Of a DNA stretch of 64,000 nt, positions 9,500-18,901 are shown in pieces. Numbering within the stretch: position 1 is the first letter of the stretch; every line of letters starts with the position of its first letter. This DNA comes from Fructobacillus parabroussonetiae (GTDB taxonomy: Bacteria > Bacillota > Bacilli > Lactobacillales > Lactobacillaceae). The stretch lies in assembly GCF_018437265.1 (NCBI RefSeq), contig NZ_JAAMFL010000010.1:1-64000 (forward strand), written 5' to 3'. The notes under the pieces are model-generated. The model searched no databases, had not been told where the DNA came from, and saw nothing but the letters and a program-made list of their open reading frames with translations. The position numbers and the translations under genes were made by a program.

Positions 9500-12181
9500 T
9501 TAGGCTTGGGCAAGCAATTCCTTGGCCTTTTGCAAAGCGGCCGGAATCTGATCCTGGTCTTTTCCACCCGCCTGGGCCAAATCAGGACGGCCACCACCGC
9601 CACCACCAACGATTGGGGCAATGGCTTTCACAACGTCACCGGCCTTGATGCCCTTGCCGTTGGCCGTCTTATTCGCTGCAACCAACAGATTGACTTTTTC
9701 ACCAATGGCAGCTGCCAAGACCAACACGTCTGAGGCGCCTTTGTCACGCCAAGCATCGGCCATTTGACGGAGCCCATTGGCATTTTCAACCGTTACCTGA
9801 GCAGCCACAACGGACAAGCCGTTAATTGCTTCGGCATTCTGCAACAAATCAGCTGCTTGTGCCGCAGCCAATTGCGCTTGCAACGTGGCTAACTGATTCT
9901 TTGCTTCTTTCAGCTCATCTGACAAATCGTTCACGCGGTCTGAAACAGCCAAAAGGTTCGGTACCTTGAGATTCTTGGCGATGTGCTGAAGTGTCTGTTC
10001 CTCTGCTTGGTAATCCGTCAAAGCCGGCAATGCGGTCTTGGCCTCAATCCGTCGAACGCCGGCTGCAACACCCGCTTCTGACGTGATCTTAAAGAGGTTC
10101 AATTCCGCCGTCGACTGGGCGTGTGTTCCACCGTCGAACTCTTGGTTGTAATCACCAATTGACACGATTCGAACCGTGTCGCCGTACTTGTCATCAAAGA
10201 CGGCCACTGCGCCCAACTTCTTCGCTTCATCCAAGGACATTTCCTGCCAAGTAATTGGCAAGTTCTTTTGAATTTGCAAGTTCACTTCGTCTTGAATCTT
10301 GTTTAAGGTTGCCTGATCAACCGGCCCATCATGGTTAAAGTCGAAACGCAAGTACTCTGGTTCAACCAGTGACCCCGCTTGATGAACATCCCCACCAATC
10401 ACATTGCGCAAGGCTTGATCCAACAAGTGGGTTGCCGTGTGGTTCAAGGAAACCGCATGATGGCGTTCCATATCAACCGCCAAATCGACGACCTGGCCAA
10501 CGGTAATATCTTCTGTCAACGTGACTTCATGAATGTTTTGCCCATTTGGACCCGATTGGACGTCACGGACTTCAGCGATAATCGTATCGTTTTCGTCTTT
10601 AACCGTACCAAAGTCGGCAACCTGGCCACCCATTTCGGCATAGAACGGTGTTTGATCGAAAACCAACCAAGCCGTCGTCCCTGCCTTGGCAGCGTCCGTT
10701 GAAACAGCCACGCCGCTCTCATCGTGAGCAATGATGGCCACGACTTTGGCACCGTTAACGGCTGTCTTTGACCAACCAACGTAGGTTGAATCCACCGTCA
10801 AATCAGTCAATGCGGCATTTTGAACACCCATGGCATGTTCTTTTCCACGGGCTGCTCGTGCGCGATCCTTTTGCTCTTGGAGCGCCTCTTGGAAACCAGC
10901 CATATCAACCGTCATGCCCACTTCTTCGGCCTGTTCAGCAGTCAATTCGACTGGGAAGCCATAAGTATCCGACAACTTAAAGGCATCGGCACCAGAGATT
11001 TCCTTTTTACCAGCCTTTTTAGCATCGGCCACGAATTGGTCAAACATAGTTAAGCCGGACTTTAACGTCTTGTTAAAGCGCTTTTCCTCGGCTGTCATGA
11101 TCGATTCAATCAAGCCTTGCTTTTCCTTTAATTCTGGGTAGAAGGCATCGAGTGTTCCAACCATTGAAGGCACAATCTTAGCCAAGAAGTTTTCCTGAAT
11201 ACCAAGCTTTTGGCCGTGCAAAACCGCCCGGCGCAACAAACGGCGAATGACATAGCCCCGTCCTTCGTTTGAGGGCTTGGCCCCGTCTGAGATGGCAAAG
11301 GCGACCGCACGGATGTGGTCAGCAATGACTTTGAAGGAAACGTTGTCTTCTGTATCCTTTGTCGTGTCATAGACTTTGCCAGCAGTCAGTGGCTCCGTTG
11401 CTCGGATAATTGGTAAGAAGAGATCCGTATCGAAGTTCGTCCGTCCGTTTTGAAAGACCGAAACCAGTCGTTCGAGGCCCATCCCCGTATCAATGTTTTT
11501 ATGTGGTAATTCTGGATAAGTACTGTTATCCGTCAAACCTGGTAAGTGGTTAAATTGTGAAAAGACGATGTTCCAGATTTCAAGGTAACGTTCGTTTTCA
11601 CCACCTGGATACATTTCCGGATCGTTTGCAGGCAAATCAGCAAAGGCTTCGCCACGGTCGTAAAAGATTTCGGAGTCAGGACCTGAAGGACCCTCACCAA
11701 TATCCCAGAAGTTATCTTCGACTTCGTAAATGTGACCGTCGGGCAAATCGGTCTTTTCTTCCCAAATTTTCTTTGACTCCTGGTCCTTTGGATAAACCGT
11801 CACGTAAAGCTTTTCCTTATCCAAGCCATACCACTCAGGCGACGTCAACAACTCCCAAGCCCAAGGAATCACTTCTTCTTTAAAGTAGTCACCAATCGAG
11901 AAGTTTCCCATCATTTCAAAAAGCGTGTGGTGACGGGCCGTCTTTCCCACGTTTTCGATATCGTTTGTTCGAATGGCCTTTTGTGCGTTGGTCAAACGTG
12001 GCTTTGGTGGGACAACGGAACCATCAAAGTACTTCTTCAACGTGGCAACACCCGAGTTAATCCACAAAAGCGAGGGATCGTTTTCAGGAATCAATGATTT
12101 TGATGGAACGACCAAGTGGTCTTTTGATGCAAAGAAATCCAAAAACATTTGTCGGATTTCTGCTGATGATAATTCTTTCAT
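9500..12181 (-). CDS. alaS: alanyl-tRNA synthetase
   Basis: Charges tRNA-Ala. The product is 893 residues from ATG 12181, which has AAGGAG 6 bases upstream; the longer in-frame reading from 12217 overlaps the T-box and is rejected. The N-terminal class II catalytic domain (MKELSSAEIRQMFLDFF, HTLFEMMGNFSIGDYFK), the editing domain metal site (HTATHLLDQAL) and the C-terminal glycine-rich GGGGGGRPDLAQAGG segment are all present. Expression is controlled by the T-box leader just upstream. Confidence 0.97.
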   Translation of the reverse strand: MKELSSAEIRQMFLDFFASKDHLVVPSKSLIPENDPSLLWINSGVATLKKYFDGSVVPPKPRLTNAQKAIRTNDIENVGKTARHHTLFEMMGNFSIGDYFKEEVIPWAWELLTSPEWYGLDKEKLYVTVYPKDQESKKIWEEKTDLPDGHIYEVEDNFWDIGEGPSGPDSEIFYDRGEAFADLPANDPEMYPGGENERYLEIWNIVFSQFNHLPGLTDNSTYPELPHKNIDTGMGLERLVSVFQNGRTNFDTDLFLPIIRATEPLTAGKVYDTTKDTEDNVSFKVIADHIRAVAFAISDGAKPSNEGRGYVIRRLLRRAVLHGQKLGIQENFLAKIVPSMVGTLDAFYPELKEKQGLIESIMTAEEKRFNKTLKSGLTMFDQFVADAKKAGKKEISGADAFKLSDTYGFPVELTAEQAEEVGMTVDMAGFQEALQEQKDRARAARGKEHAMGVQNAALTDLTVDSTYVGWSKTAVNGAKVVAIIAHDESGVAVSTDAAKAGTTAWLVFDQTPFYAEMGGQVADFGTVKDENDTIIAEVRDVQSGPNGQNIHEVTLTEDITVGQVVDLAVDMERHHAVSLNHTATHLLDQALRNVIGGDVHQAGSLVEPEYLRFDFNHDGPVDQATLNKIQDEVNLQIQKNLPITWQEMSLDEAKKLGAVAVFDDKYGDTVRIVSIGDYNQEFDGGTHAQSTAELNLFKITSEAGVAAGVRRIEAKTALPALTDYQAEEQTLQHIAKNLKVPNLLAVSDRVNDLSDELKEAKNQLATLQAQLAAAQAADLLQNAEAINGLSVVAAQVTVENANGLRQMADAWRDKGASDVLVLAAAIGEKVNLLVAANKTANGKGIKAGDVVKAIAPIVGGGGGGRPDLAQAGGKDQDQIPAALQKAKELLAQA

Positions 12182-12189
12182 AGCCAACT

Positions 12190-12420
12190 CCTTTAATACA
12201 ATAGAAAAAGCCATCACAAAGAGCGAACGCGTGACCGTGGTACCACCGCTGTTTGTAATGACTGTTAAAGTCTTACCTCAAACCTTGTAACGCCAGGAAA
12301 GCGCCCTTTCGGGCTTGGAAATGGGAGCACGAGCATGGTTTGCTTAACCCCTCTCACCAACCGGAGTCTCGCTAGAAAGCAATGCCATAGTCGCATGACC
12401 ATTCGTTAGCTTTATTATAG
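12190..12420 (-). promoter_or_regulatory. T-box riboswitch leader of alaS with extended -10 promoter
   Basis: The minus strand has TG-C-TATAAT (extended -10, hexamer at 12414-12419). The leader that follows contains a stem I region and the T-box signature GGTGGTACCACGG near 12232-12244, followed by a terminator-like stem and a T run near 12210. The tRNA-pairing bulge reads TGGT, which fits a discriminator A as in tRNA-Ala. A GCT triplet in the stem I 3' side (near 12333) is the candidate specifier; I could not fold it with certainty. Uncharged tRNA-Ala would promote readthrough into alaS. Confidence 0.9.
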
Positions 12421-12453
12421 CATATGCGCCCCATTCATAGCAGATCGGAAAAA

Positions 12454-12483
12454 TAAAAAAGTCGATTCAGTGATCGACTTTTG
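12454..12483 (-). terminator. terminator after the YfnA-type permease
   Basis: GTCGAT...ATCGAC hairpin (12461-12466 and 12473-12478) with flanking A and T runs; between this gene and the alaS promoter. Confidence 0.85.
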
Positions 12484-12491
12484 AAAGAACA

Positions 12492-13907
12492 TTACTTTGA
12501 GTGTTTAACACCATAAAAGGCATAGACCAAGAGGCCAAGAACAAACCAAGCAACTGAATAGAGTTGTGCTTGGTGATCCAAGGTGTAGTAGATATAAGCC
12601 GCCCCGATTGCCGCCAATGCTGGCAAAATTGGATATAGTGGCATTTTGAAGGAAGGCACTGGCAAGTCCTTCCCCTCACGACGTCGCAGGGCGTAAATGC
12701 CAAGTGACACCATAATGAAGGCAATCAAGGTACCGGCTGACATTAAACCGGCTAACTCCGTGAAGGAGAAGACCGAACCAACCAAAACCGCGATAACAGA
12801 CAGGGCAATCAAGGCGTTATTGGGCTGCCCCTTTTTCGAAACACCACCGAGAAAGCCTGGTAATAGGCCATCTCGGCCGAAGGCGTAGAGCAATCGTGAG
12901 CCAGCCATCATCATACCAATCAACCCAGTAAACATACCAGCCAAGGCAACAACAGACAGAATGTGTGACGTCACTGAATGACCAGAGGCAAGCAAGGCCC
13001 AGGCAGCCGGTGCTGCATTATTCGCGTACTTGGTGTAGTGGAACATGCCGACCAGGACAAGGGAAACCGTGACAAAGAGTGCCGTAGCAATAATCAGAGA
13101 ACCAATAATTCCCCGTGGCATCGTCTTTTGAGGATTCTTTGCCTCGGCTGAGTTGGCCGCGATTGAATCAAAACCAATGTAGGCCAAAAAGATTTGTGAA
13201 GCGCCGGCTGCAATTCCCTGCCAACCACCAAAGTCGGTTCCGGGCACATGGGTCGGAACAAAGTGCGCGTAGTTGCTTGGGTGAATGGCGGTCGCCCCAA
13301 CAATGATAAAGAGGACGATCACGCCAACCTTCAACACGACCAGGGTATTTTCGACTTTGGCAGTATTGTTCGTTCCCCGGTAAAGCAGGGTGGCAACAAT
13401 CAACACGGCTAGCAGAGCAAAAAGGTCAATCACCCCACCATTACCAGCTGAAAATGGATTAGCCAAGGCCTTGGGTAGGGACCAACCAAACGAAGACAGG
13501 AAGAGCTTCATGTTAGCTGACCAACCAGAGGCGACAAAGGCAACGGCGATGAAATATTCGGCCAACAACGCCCATCCCGCAATCCAGCCAAAGACTTTAC
13601 CAAAGACGACAGAGACCCAAGAATAAGCCGAACCGGCAAATGGCAAAACAGAAGCGAACTCAGCGTAGGCAAAGGCCGTCAAACCAGAAACAATGGCAGC
13701 CAAAATAAAGGAAATCGTAACCGCTGCACCCGCGTGCGTGGCGGCCACAATTCCCGGTAAGGTAAAGATGGCAGCTCCGACGATCGTTCCGACACCAAGT
13801 GCCAGCATTTCTTTGACACCAAGGGTCTTTTTCAAATGTTGGTCCGATTGTTCGAATGCTGATGGATCAGCCTTTCCAAACCATTTTCCCTGCTTTTTTT
13901 CAGTCAT
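12492..13907 (-). CDS. APC superfamily amino acid permease, YfnA/CAT type
   Basis: A proton-coupled amino acid importer of the cytoplasmic membrane, about 12 or more transmembrane helices over 471 residues. The family signature follows the N-terminus: LGVKEMLALGVGTIVGAAIFTLPG. The sequence resembles the YfnA/cationic amino acid transporter branch, but substrate cannot be fixed from sequence. Start ATG 13907 is chosen because GAGG lies 6 bases upstream; an in-frame ATG at 13919 has no ribosome site. It has its own promoter and terminator. Confidence 0.88.
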   Translation of the reverse strand: MTEKKQGKWFGKADPSAFEQSDQHLKKTLGVKEMLALGVGTIVGAAIFTLPGIVAATHAGAAVTISFILAAIVSGLTAFAYAEFASVLPFAGSAYSWVSVVFGKVFGWIAGWALLAEYFIAVAFVASGWSANMKLFLSSFGWSLPKALANPFSAGNGGVIDLFALLAVLIVATLLYRGTNNTAKVENTLVVLKVGVIVLFIIVGATAIHPSNYAHFVPTHVPGTDFGGWQGIAAGASQIFLAYIGFDSIAANSAEAKNPQKTMPRGIIGSLIIATALFVTVSLVLVGMFHYTKYANNAAPAAWALLASGHSVTSHILSVVALAGMFTGLIGMMMAGSRLLYAFGRDGLLPGFLGGVSKKGQPNNALIALSVIAVLVGSVFSFTELAGLMSAGTLIAFIMVSLGIYALRRREGKDLPVPSFKMPLYPILPALAAIGAAYIYYTLDHQAQLYSVAWFVLGLLVYAFYGVKHSK

Positions 13908-13943
13908 ATTCTGCCTCATACTCTTTTAATCAAACTAGCATTT

Positions 13944-13972
13944 ACTCTACCAGCAGGACCACCTCTTGTCAA
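13944..13972 (-). promoter_or_regulatory. promoter of the YfnA-type permease
   Basis: TTGACA (13967-13972) and TAGAGT (13944-13949) are 17 bases apart on the minus strand, with TGG before the -10 (extended -10). Confidence 0.7.
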
Positions 13973-14003
13973 TTAACAAAGGCGTTTTCCAGCGTTTTCA
14001 ACA

Positions 14004-14036
14004 TAAAAAAGTCAGACCAAATTGGTCTGACTTTTG
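14004..14036 (-). terminator. terminator after the 539-aa permease
   Basis: Perfect 10-base arms GTCAGACCAA/TTGGTCTGAC (14011-14020, 14022-14031) with T run. Confidence 0.9.
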
Positions 14037-14047
14037 ACTCACTCATA

Positions 14048-15667
14048 TTATTCAGCGTTTTCAGCTGGTTCTTCGTAATCAACCGTATCGTTGACTTTCT
14101 TTGCCCGCTTAAAGTACTTCGTGATCAAGTGTGATCCCTTTCCCCAAGCATAGAAGGCCAATGCGACAATGGCAACCATCAAGAAGTCCCATGGATAGTG
14201 AATCCAACCAACACCGTTAAATTCAGTTGAACCGATGTATGATTCAATTGACAAGGCGATTAGGTAGAAGAGCAACCAAGAAGATCCTTGCAACTGCTTC
14301 TTCAAACGTGACCAGGCAAAGCCTTGACGCCATTCGTAGTAGAAGTAGAATGGCAAGCCCAAGATGATAATCATAATGACTTCAATCGTGGTTGGCCACA
14401 TTGCCCAGTAAGTTGCCAATGAAGCCAAAACGAAGGCCAAAGGCGCCATCCACTTCATCGACTTTGACTTGAATGGACGGGTAAATTCAGGCGCCATCTC
14501 GCGAAGGGACATCACCGTCACCGGTCCAGTCAAGTAAGCAATCAGGGTAGCCGTCGAAATAACGGCGGCCAACGTTCCCCATGAACGGAAGAGCGAAACC
14601 ATAATCATGGACAAAACCGCATCCGTCACCATGGCCATACGAGGAATGCCGTACTTTTCGTTAATCTTTCCAATGAATTGCGGGATGTGCTTATCAGAAG
14701 CCATCGCAGCCAAGACACGACCAGTTGAGGCCGCAAAGGAAACACCCGTTCCAAATGGCGAAATAAAGGCATCGGTATAAAGCAAAATAGATAACCAATT
14801 CAAGCCAACCAAGATCGCCAAATCAGCAAATGGTGACTGGAAATCGATACCGTGCCAACCGTACTTTGCAATTTCAGATGGTTCAATCGCCGTAATGAAG
14901 GTTGATTGAATCAAGATGTAAAGCAAGGCCGCAATACTCAAGGAAATCACGATTCCACGAGAGATATCCTTGGTTGGGTTCTTCACTTCAGAACCAAAGT
15001 TAATGATGGTCTGGAAAGCGTTGAACGAGAAGATAATACCTGAAACGGTCGTTGCGGCAAAGATTGGCGCCGTTCCGTAAGGCATAAAGTCGTGCATGTT
15101 TGTTCCATAGTTTGATGGATGGAATGACGCAATGGTCAACATCACAATCGTCAACAATGGCACACCCAACTTAAAGAAGGAAATAAAGGACGTGAACCTT
15201 GTCAAAAGTGACACTGACCAATAGTTCAAGAGCGTAAAGATAATGATAAAGCCGAAGACAACCAGCAACCCTGGGGTTGTGATTTGATTGTTTTCCAAGA
15301 AGTGGTGCGTCCAGTTCGCCCAAGACCATGGCCAAGTGGCCATGTATTGAACGGCTGCCACCGCCTCAATCGGAATTAAGGTAATCAATGACACCCAGTT
15401 GGCCCATGAGGCAATAAAGCCAAGCAAGGAACCGTGGGTGTACTGAGCGAACTTTGACATTCCCCCAGACTGTGGAAACATTGTTCCCAATTCAACGTAG
15501 GTATAAGCAATCACACCGATGACAATGGCACCGACGATCCAAGAAATAATCGCCGCTGGCCCCGCCACTCGGGTGGCCTCCCAAGAACCAAAAAGCCAAC
15601 CGGATCCGATTAATGAACCAAGACCCAGCAGAACCAGCTGCAATAAACCAATTTTATTAGATTTCAT
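14048..15667 (-). CDS. APC superfamily permease, aspartate-transporter-like (YveA/AspP type)
   Basis: A 539-residue amino acid permease with about 12 to 14 transmembrane helices. The opening MKSNKIGLLQLVLLGLGSLIGSGWLFGSWEA has the APC GSxIGSGW motif. Length, the WLFGSW start and the charged C-terminal tail (DTVDYEEPAENAE) resemble the Bacillus YveA/AspP aspartate:proton symporter branch; substrate is inference. The gene stands alone: a terminator follows it, and a promoter with a nested palindrome precedes it. Confidence 0.85.
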   Translation of the reverse strand: MKSNKIGLLQLVLLGLGSLIGSGWLFGSWEATRVAGPAAIISWIVGAIVIGVIAYTYVELGTMFPQSGGMSKFAQYTHGSLLGFIASWANWVSLITLIPIEAVAAVQYMATWPWSWANWTHHFLENNQITTPGLLVVFGFIIIFTLLNYWSVSLLTRFTSFISFFKLGVPLLTIVMLTIASFHPSNYGTNMHDFMPYGTAPIFAATTVSGIIFSFNAFQTIINFGSEVKNPTKDISRGIVISLSIAALLYILIQSTFITAIEPSEIAKYGWHGIDFQSPFADLAILVGLNWLSILLYTDAFISPFGTGVSFAASTGRVLAAMASDKHIPQFIGKINEKYGIPRMAMVTDAVLSMIMVSLFRSWGTLAAVISTATLIAYLTGPVTVMSLREMAPEFTRPFKSKSMKWMAPLAFVLASLATYWAMWPTTIEVIMIIILGLPFYFYYEWRQGFAWSRLKKQLQGSSWLLFYLIALSIESYIGSTEFNGVGWIHYPWDFLMVAIVALAFYAWGKGSHLITKYFKRAKKVNDTVDYEEPAENAE

Positions 15668-15692
15668 AATAACCTTTCATCTCATTTTTCAA

Positions 15693-15755
15693 AGTGACCA
15701 CTCATGTTCGGTCATCCGATGGTCACTATTTTACCAGAATGTGTCAAAAATGCAA
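15693..15755 (-). promoter_or_regulatory. promoter and nested palindrome of the aspartate-type permease
   Basis: On the minus strand TTGCAT and TAAAAT (15728-15733, preceded by TGG) form a candidate extended -10 promoter. Immediately next to the -10 is an 8-base perfect inverted repeat AGTGACCA/TGGTCACT (15693-15700, 15720-15727), and inside its 19-base spacer a second, TCGG-TCAT-CCGA. The half-site GGTCA recurs. It could be an operator at the start site or a structured leader. Confidence 0.5.
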
Positions 15756-15773
15756 AAAGGAATTTTATTCTAG

Positions 15774-15803
15774 CAAAAAACCACCGTCTTACCGGTGGTT
15801 TTG
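15774..15803 (-). terminator. terminator after gntP
   Basis: AACCACCG/CGGTGGTT hairpin (15779-15786, 15793-15800) with T run, just past the gntP stop. Confidence 0.85.
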
Positions 15804-15807
15804 GATC

Positions 15808-17190
15808 TTATACTAAGACCGCCGTTAAAATCAAAATAATGGCCAAACCGGTCAAAGAAATGACCGTTTCCAAAACTGTCCAAATCTGGAAAGTCTGCTT
15901 AACCGTCAAGTCAAAGAATTCCTTGAAAATCCAGAAACCAGCATCGTTGACGTGTGAAGCAATCAATGATCCCGCACCGATTGCCAAGGCAACCAAGACG
16001 AGCAAGAGATCACCGTGCGGGTTGGCTGCCAAAATACCATTGACAACCCCAACGGCCGTAATTCCAGCAACCGTTGCTGAACCAACCGCGATTCGAAGCA
16101 ATGAGGCCACAGCCCATGCAAAGAGGACGATGGCAATTGGTGACATCGAACCCGATGACTGGAACAAATCAGCAATCTTAGCTGACATACCAGAAGTAAC
16201 CAAGACACCACGCAGGGCGCCACCACCACCAACAATCAACAAGATACCAGAAACGGCATTCATTCCTTCATTTAAGGAAGCACCGACCGTCTTCATATCA
16301 CGCTTTTGCATCAGACCCATGGTAAAGATTGCCAAGACCAATGAAATCGTCATGGCAATGGCTGGGTTAGCCAAGAAATCAATCACTTGGTATACCGCAT
16401 CCGGGTTCTTTGGTGTCTTACCACCCGTGACAACCAACTTATAAATCGTGGCAATGATCATGAAGACCAATGGGAAGACAGAAGTCAAGACGGACAAGCC
16501 AAAGGAAGGCGTCTTATCCAAATCGTATTCTTTCACATCCCCAACGGCTTCAATGTGTTCCTTGAACTTGAAGGCATCTGGCGCGTACTTTTGGGCCAAC
16601 TTCGTAAAGATTGGTCCGGCAACAACGGCCGTAATCACGGAAACGAAGAGACCAACCAACAACATCAAGCCAATGTTGGCGTTCAATTGTGAGGCAACAG
16701 CTGTTGGCGCAGGTTGTGGTGGTAAGAATCCTTGGGCTGATGACAAGGCTGCTGTCATTGAAACACCCAAGTAAAGCAATGGCACACCAGCTTCGATGGC
16801 AACCGCAAAGACGATTGGGATCAAAAGAACCATTCCAACACCGAAAATCATTGAGATTCCGATAATGAATGAAGCGAGCAAAACCGCCCACTGCAAACGC
16901 TTCAAGCCAAACCAGGCGATCAGCGTTTTAGCGATTCGGTAAGAACCACCAGCATCGGCAACCAAACGACCAATCATCCCACCAAAGATGAAGATAACGG
17001 CGTTTGAACCAAGGATGTTTCCCATTCCTTGGTTACCTAGGACAGCATCAGGAATCTTTGAAGGGTTCATACCCAAAAGAAGTGCCAATGCAACGGCCGT
17101 AATGACCAAAGAAACGAACGTGTTCAATTTGAATTTGGTGATTAAAAGCAACAAAAGCAAAATGGATAGGATTAACATGATAAATTCCAT
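15808..17190 (-). CDS. gntP: GntP family gluconate:proton symporter
   Basis: Imports gluconate across the cytoplasmic membrane. The 460-residue, highly hydrophobic product has the GntP family features: LSLVITAVALALLLG near the start, GGMIGRLVADAGGSYRIA, and LPPQPAPTAVA, a family signature. It follows gntK by 28 bases, so the two are cotranscribed. No strong ribosome site precedes ATG 17190; an ATG at 17178 is an alternative start. Confidence 0.93.
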   Translation of the reverse strand: MEFIMLILSILLLLLLITKFKLNTFVSLVITAVALALLLGMNPSKIPDAVLGNQGMGNILGSNAVIFIFGGMIGRLVADAGGSYRIAKTLIAWFGLKRLQWAVLLASFIIGISMIFGVGMVLLIPIVFAVAIEAGVPLLYLGVSMTAALSSAQGFLPPQPAPTAVASQLNANIGLMLLVGLFVSVITAVVAGPIFTKLAQKYAPDAFKFKEHIEAVGDVKEYDLDKTPSFGLSVLTSVFPLVFMIIATIYKLVVTGGKTPKNPDAVYQVIDFLANPAIAMTISLVLAIFTMGLMQKRDMKTVGASLNEGMNAVSGILLIVGGGGALRGVLVTSGMSAKIADLFQSSGSMSPIAIVLFAWAVASLLRIAVGSATVAGITAVGVVNGILAANPHGDLLLVLVALAIGAGSLIASHVNDAGFWIFKEFFDLTVKQTFQIWTVLETVISLTGLAIILILTAVLV

Positions 17191-17218
17191 CGTATTTGTT
17201 AGGGCAAAGCCCTACTCC

Positions 17219-18772
17219 TTACTTTTTTTCTGCCGGTCGCGCATGCTTACGCTGGAAAGCGGCAATGTTGTCGTATTCCGTCTGTAACTGACGTGACAGA
17301 CGGATAAAGATTGGGGCTAATTCACGATAAGCCTCAAAGTTTTCAGGTTCTGGTTGATAAGTATTGGACTTACCAATGTACTTTGAGATCTCATAAAGAT
17401 CATCGATTTGTCCAAGTGCCTTTTGCGCAACCACAACAGCTGCCAAAGCCCCTGATTCAAAGGCTTGTGGCACCGTGACGGGCTGTTCAAAGATGTCGGC
17501 AAACATCTGACGCCAAAGTGGTGAGCGGGCAAAGCCACCGGTAGCTTGAATTGACTTGAGAGAGCCAACCACTTCTTCCAGTGCAAGTGACACCATGTAA
17601 ACGTTGAAGGTAATCCCTTCAAGAACGGCACGGAGCATGTTGGCACGCGTGTGCGAGTGGTTCAAACCAAAGAATGAACCACGAGCGTTGGCATCCCAAA
17701 TTGGGGCACGTTCTCCACCCAAGTATGGGTGGAAAAGCAAACCATCCGAACCAGCCGGAATCTTTGAAGCAATTTCAGTCATCAAGTCGTAAGCATCTTG
17801 TCCAAGCAAGGCCGCCGTCGACTTTTCAGCATCGAACAAGTTGTCCTTTGCCCAACGGAAGACATCCCCTCCGTTGTTGACCGGACCACCGACAACCCAG
17901 TGATCCTTGTCCAGTGCATAAGTGAAGGTACGACCCTTTGGATCAATAACTGGCTTATCTGAAACAACACGGATGGCACCCGAAGTACCAATCGTAATTG
18001 CCGCAACCCCTGGTTGGACCGCGTCAACACCAAGGTTTGACAGAGGGCCATCCCCGGCGCCATAAACAAAGGGAACGTCTTCTGGCAAGCCCAAAACGGC
18101 TGCCAATTCCTTGTTCATGCCTGTTTCGTATTCATAAGGCGACACCGTTTCTGGCAACTGATCCTTTGTCACACCAGTCACTTCAAGGGCCTGCTTGTCC
18201 CAATCAAGTTCGAAGATGTTAAAAAGTCCCGTTCCAGAGGCAATCGAAATATCCATCTTGTTTGCACCAAACAAACGGTGGAAGAGATATTCCTTAATTC
18301 CCAAATAGTGAGCGGCGTTCTTATAAATATCTGGTTGATCATTCTTCAACCAAAGCAACTTTGATAAGGGTGCCATTGGGTGAATAGGTGTTCCGGTCTT
18401 TTGATAGATTTCCATTCCCAAACCAGTTGACTTCAATTCTTCCGTGTAATTCACGGCACGAGTATCCGCCCAAGTAATCACTCGGGTCAAAGGATGCCAG
18501 TCCTTATCGAAGGCAATCAATGAGTGCATGGCTGATGAGAAGGAAACGGCCTTAATGGCGTTTCCCTTTCCCAATTCAGCCTTACGGACAACCGCACCCA
18601 GCGCATTCGTGAAGGCCACGAAAATTTCATCCAAATCTTCTTCAGCCATATCGGTGGTATCCCGGTAAAGGGGGTAACCGTAATTAGCCTGTGCAACGAC
18701 TTGGTTTTGGTCATCGAATAAGACGGCCTTGGTGGACGTCGTCCCCAGGTCGATTCCAATCATGTAGTCCAT
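17219..18772 (-). CDS. gntK: gluconokinase, FGGY family
   Basis: Phosphorylates gluconate to 6-phosphogluconate, the entry step to the phosphoketolase route. The product is about 517 residues from ATG 18772 (GGAG 7 bases upstream), beginning MDYMIGIDLGTTSTKAVLFD, the FGGY N-terminal phosphate loop. Further motifs are GAGDGPLSNLG, AITIGTSGAIR and GGFARSPLWRQMFADIFEQPV. Gluconate is inferred from the adjacent gntP and gnd; by sequence alone other FGGY substrates are possible. It is separated from gnd by a terminator and has its own candidate promoter. Confidence 0.92.
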   Translation of the reverse strand: MDYMIGIDLGTTSTKAVLFDDQNQVVAQANYGYPLYRDTTDMAEEDLDEIFVAFTNALGAVVRKAELGKGNAIKAVSFSSAMHSLIAFDKDWHPLTRVITWADTRAVNYTEELKSTGLGMEIYQKTGTPIHPMAPLSKLLWLKNDQPDIYKNAAHYLGIKEYLFHRLFGANKMDISIASGTGLFNIFELDWDKQALEVTGVTKDQLPETVSPYEYETGMNKELAAVLGLPEDVPFVYGAGDGPLSNLGVDAVQPGVAAITIGTSGAIRVVSDKPVIDPKGRTFTYALDKDHWVVGGPVNNGGDVFRWAKDNLFDAEKSTAALLGQDAYDLMTEIASKIPAGSDGLLFHPYLGGERAPIWDANARGSFFGLNHSHTRANMLRAVLEGITFNVYMVSLALEEVVGSLKSIQATGGFARSPLWRQMFADIFEQPVTVPQAFESGALAAVVVAQKALGQIDDLYEISKYIGKSNTYQPEPENFEAYRELAPIFIRLSRQLQTEYDNIAAFQRKHARPAEKK

Positions 18773-18797
18773 GTCACGTCTCCATTTTTGGTTAGTT

Positions 18798-18843
18798 ACT
18801 ATACAAAATCGCAAAGAAAGACACAGTATTGTTACCGCTTACT
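18798..18843 (-). promoter_or_regulatory. candidate gntK promoter with cre-like site
   Basis: TATAGT (18798-18803, minus strand) is a candidate -10 with a weak -35. Upstream at 18830-18843 the minus strand reads AGTAAGCGGTAACA, which matches the CcpA cre consensus TGWAARCGYTWWCA at 12 of 14 positions. Confidence 0.4.
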
Positions 18844-18855
18844 TTACCTTGCAAA

Positions 18856-18883
18856 CAAAAAGCCCCCTCGGTGGGGAGCTTTC
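18856..18883 (-). terminator. terminator between gnd and gntK
   Basis: AGCTCCCC-ACCG-AGGGGGCT stem followed by TTTTTG on the minus strand. It separates gnd from gntK-gntP, so partial readthrough or a second promoter is needed. Confidence 0.8.
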
Positions 18884-18901
18884 AAAATGGTTATTTGAAG
18901 C

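Noticed and set aside
15704-16444. A 246-residue plus-strand open frame
   Set aside because: Antisense to gntP; lysine/threonine-rich shadow of a membrane gene.
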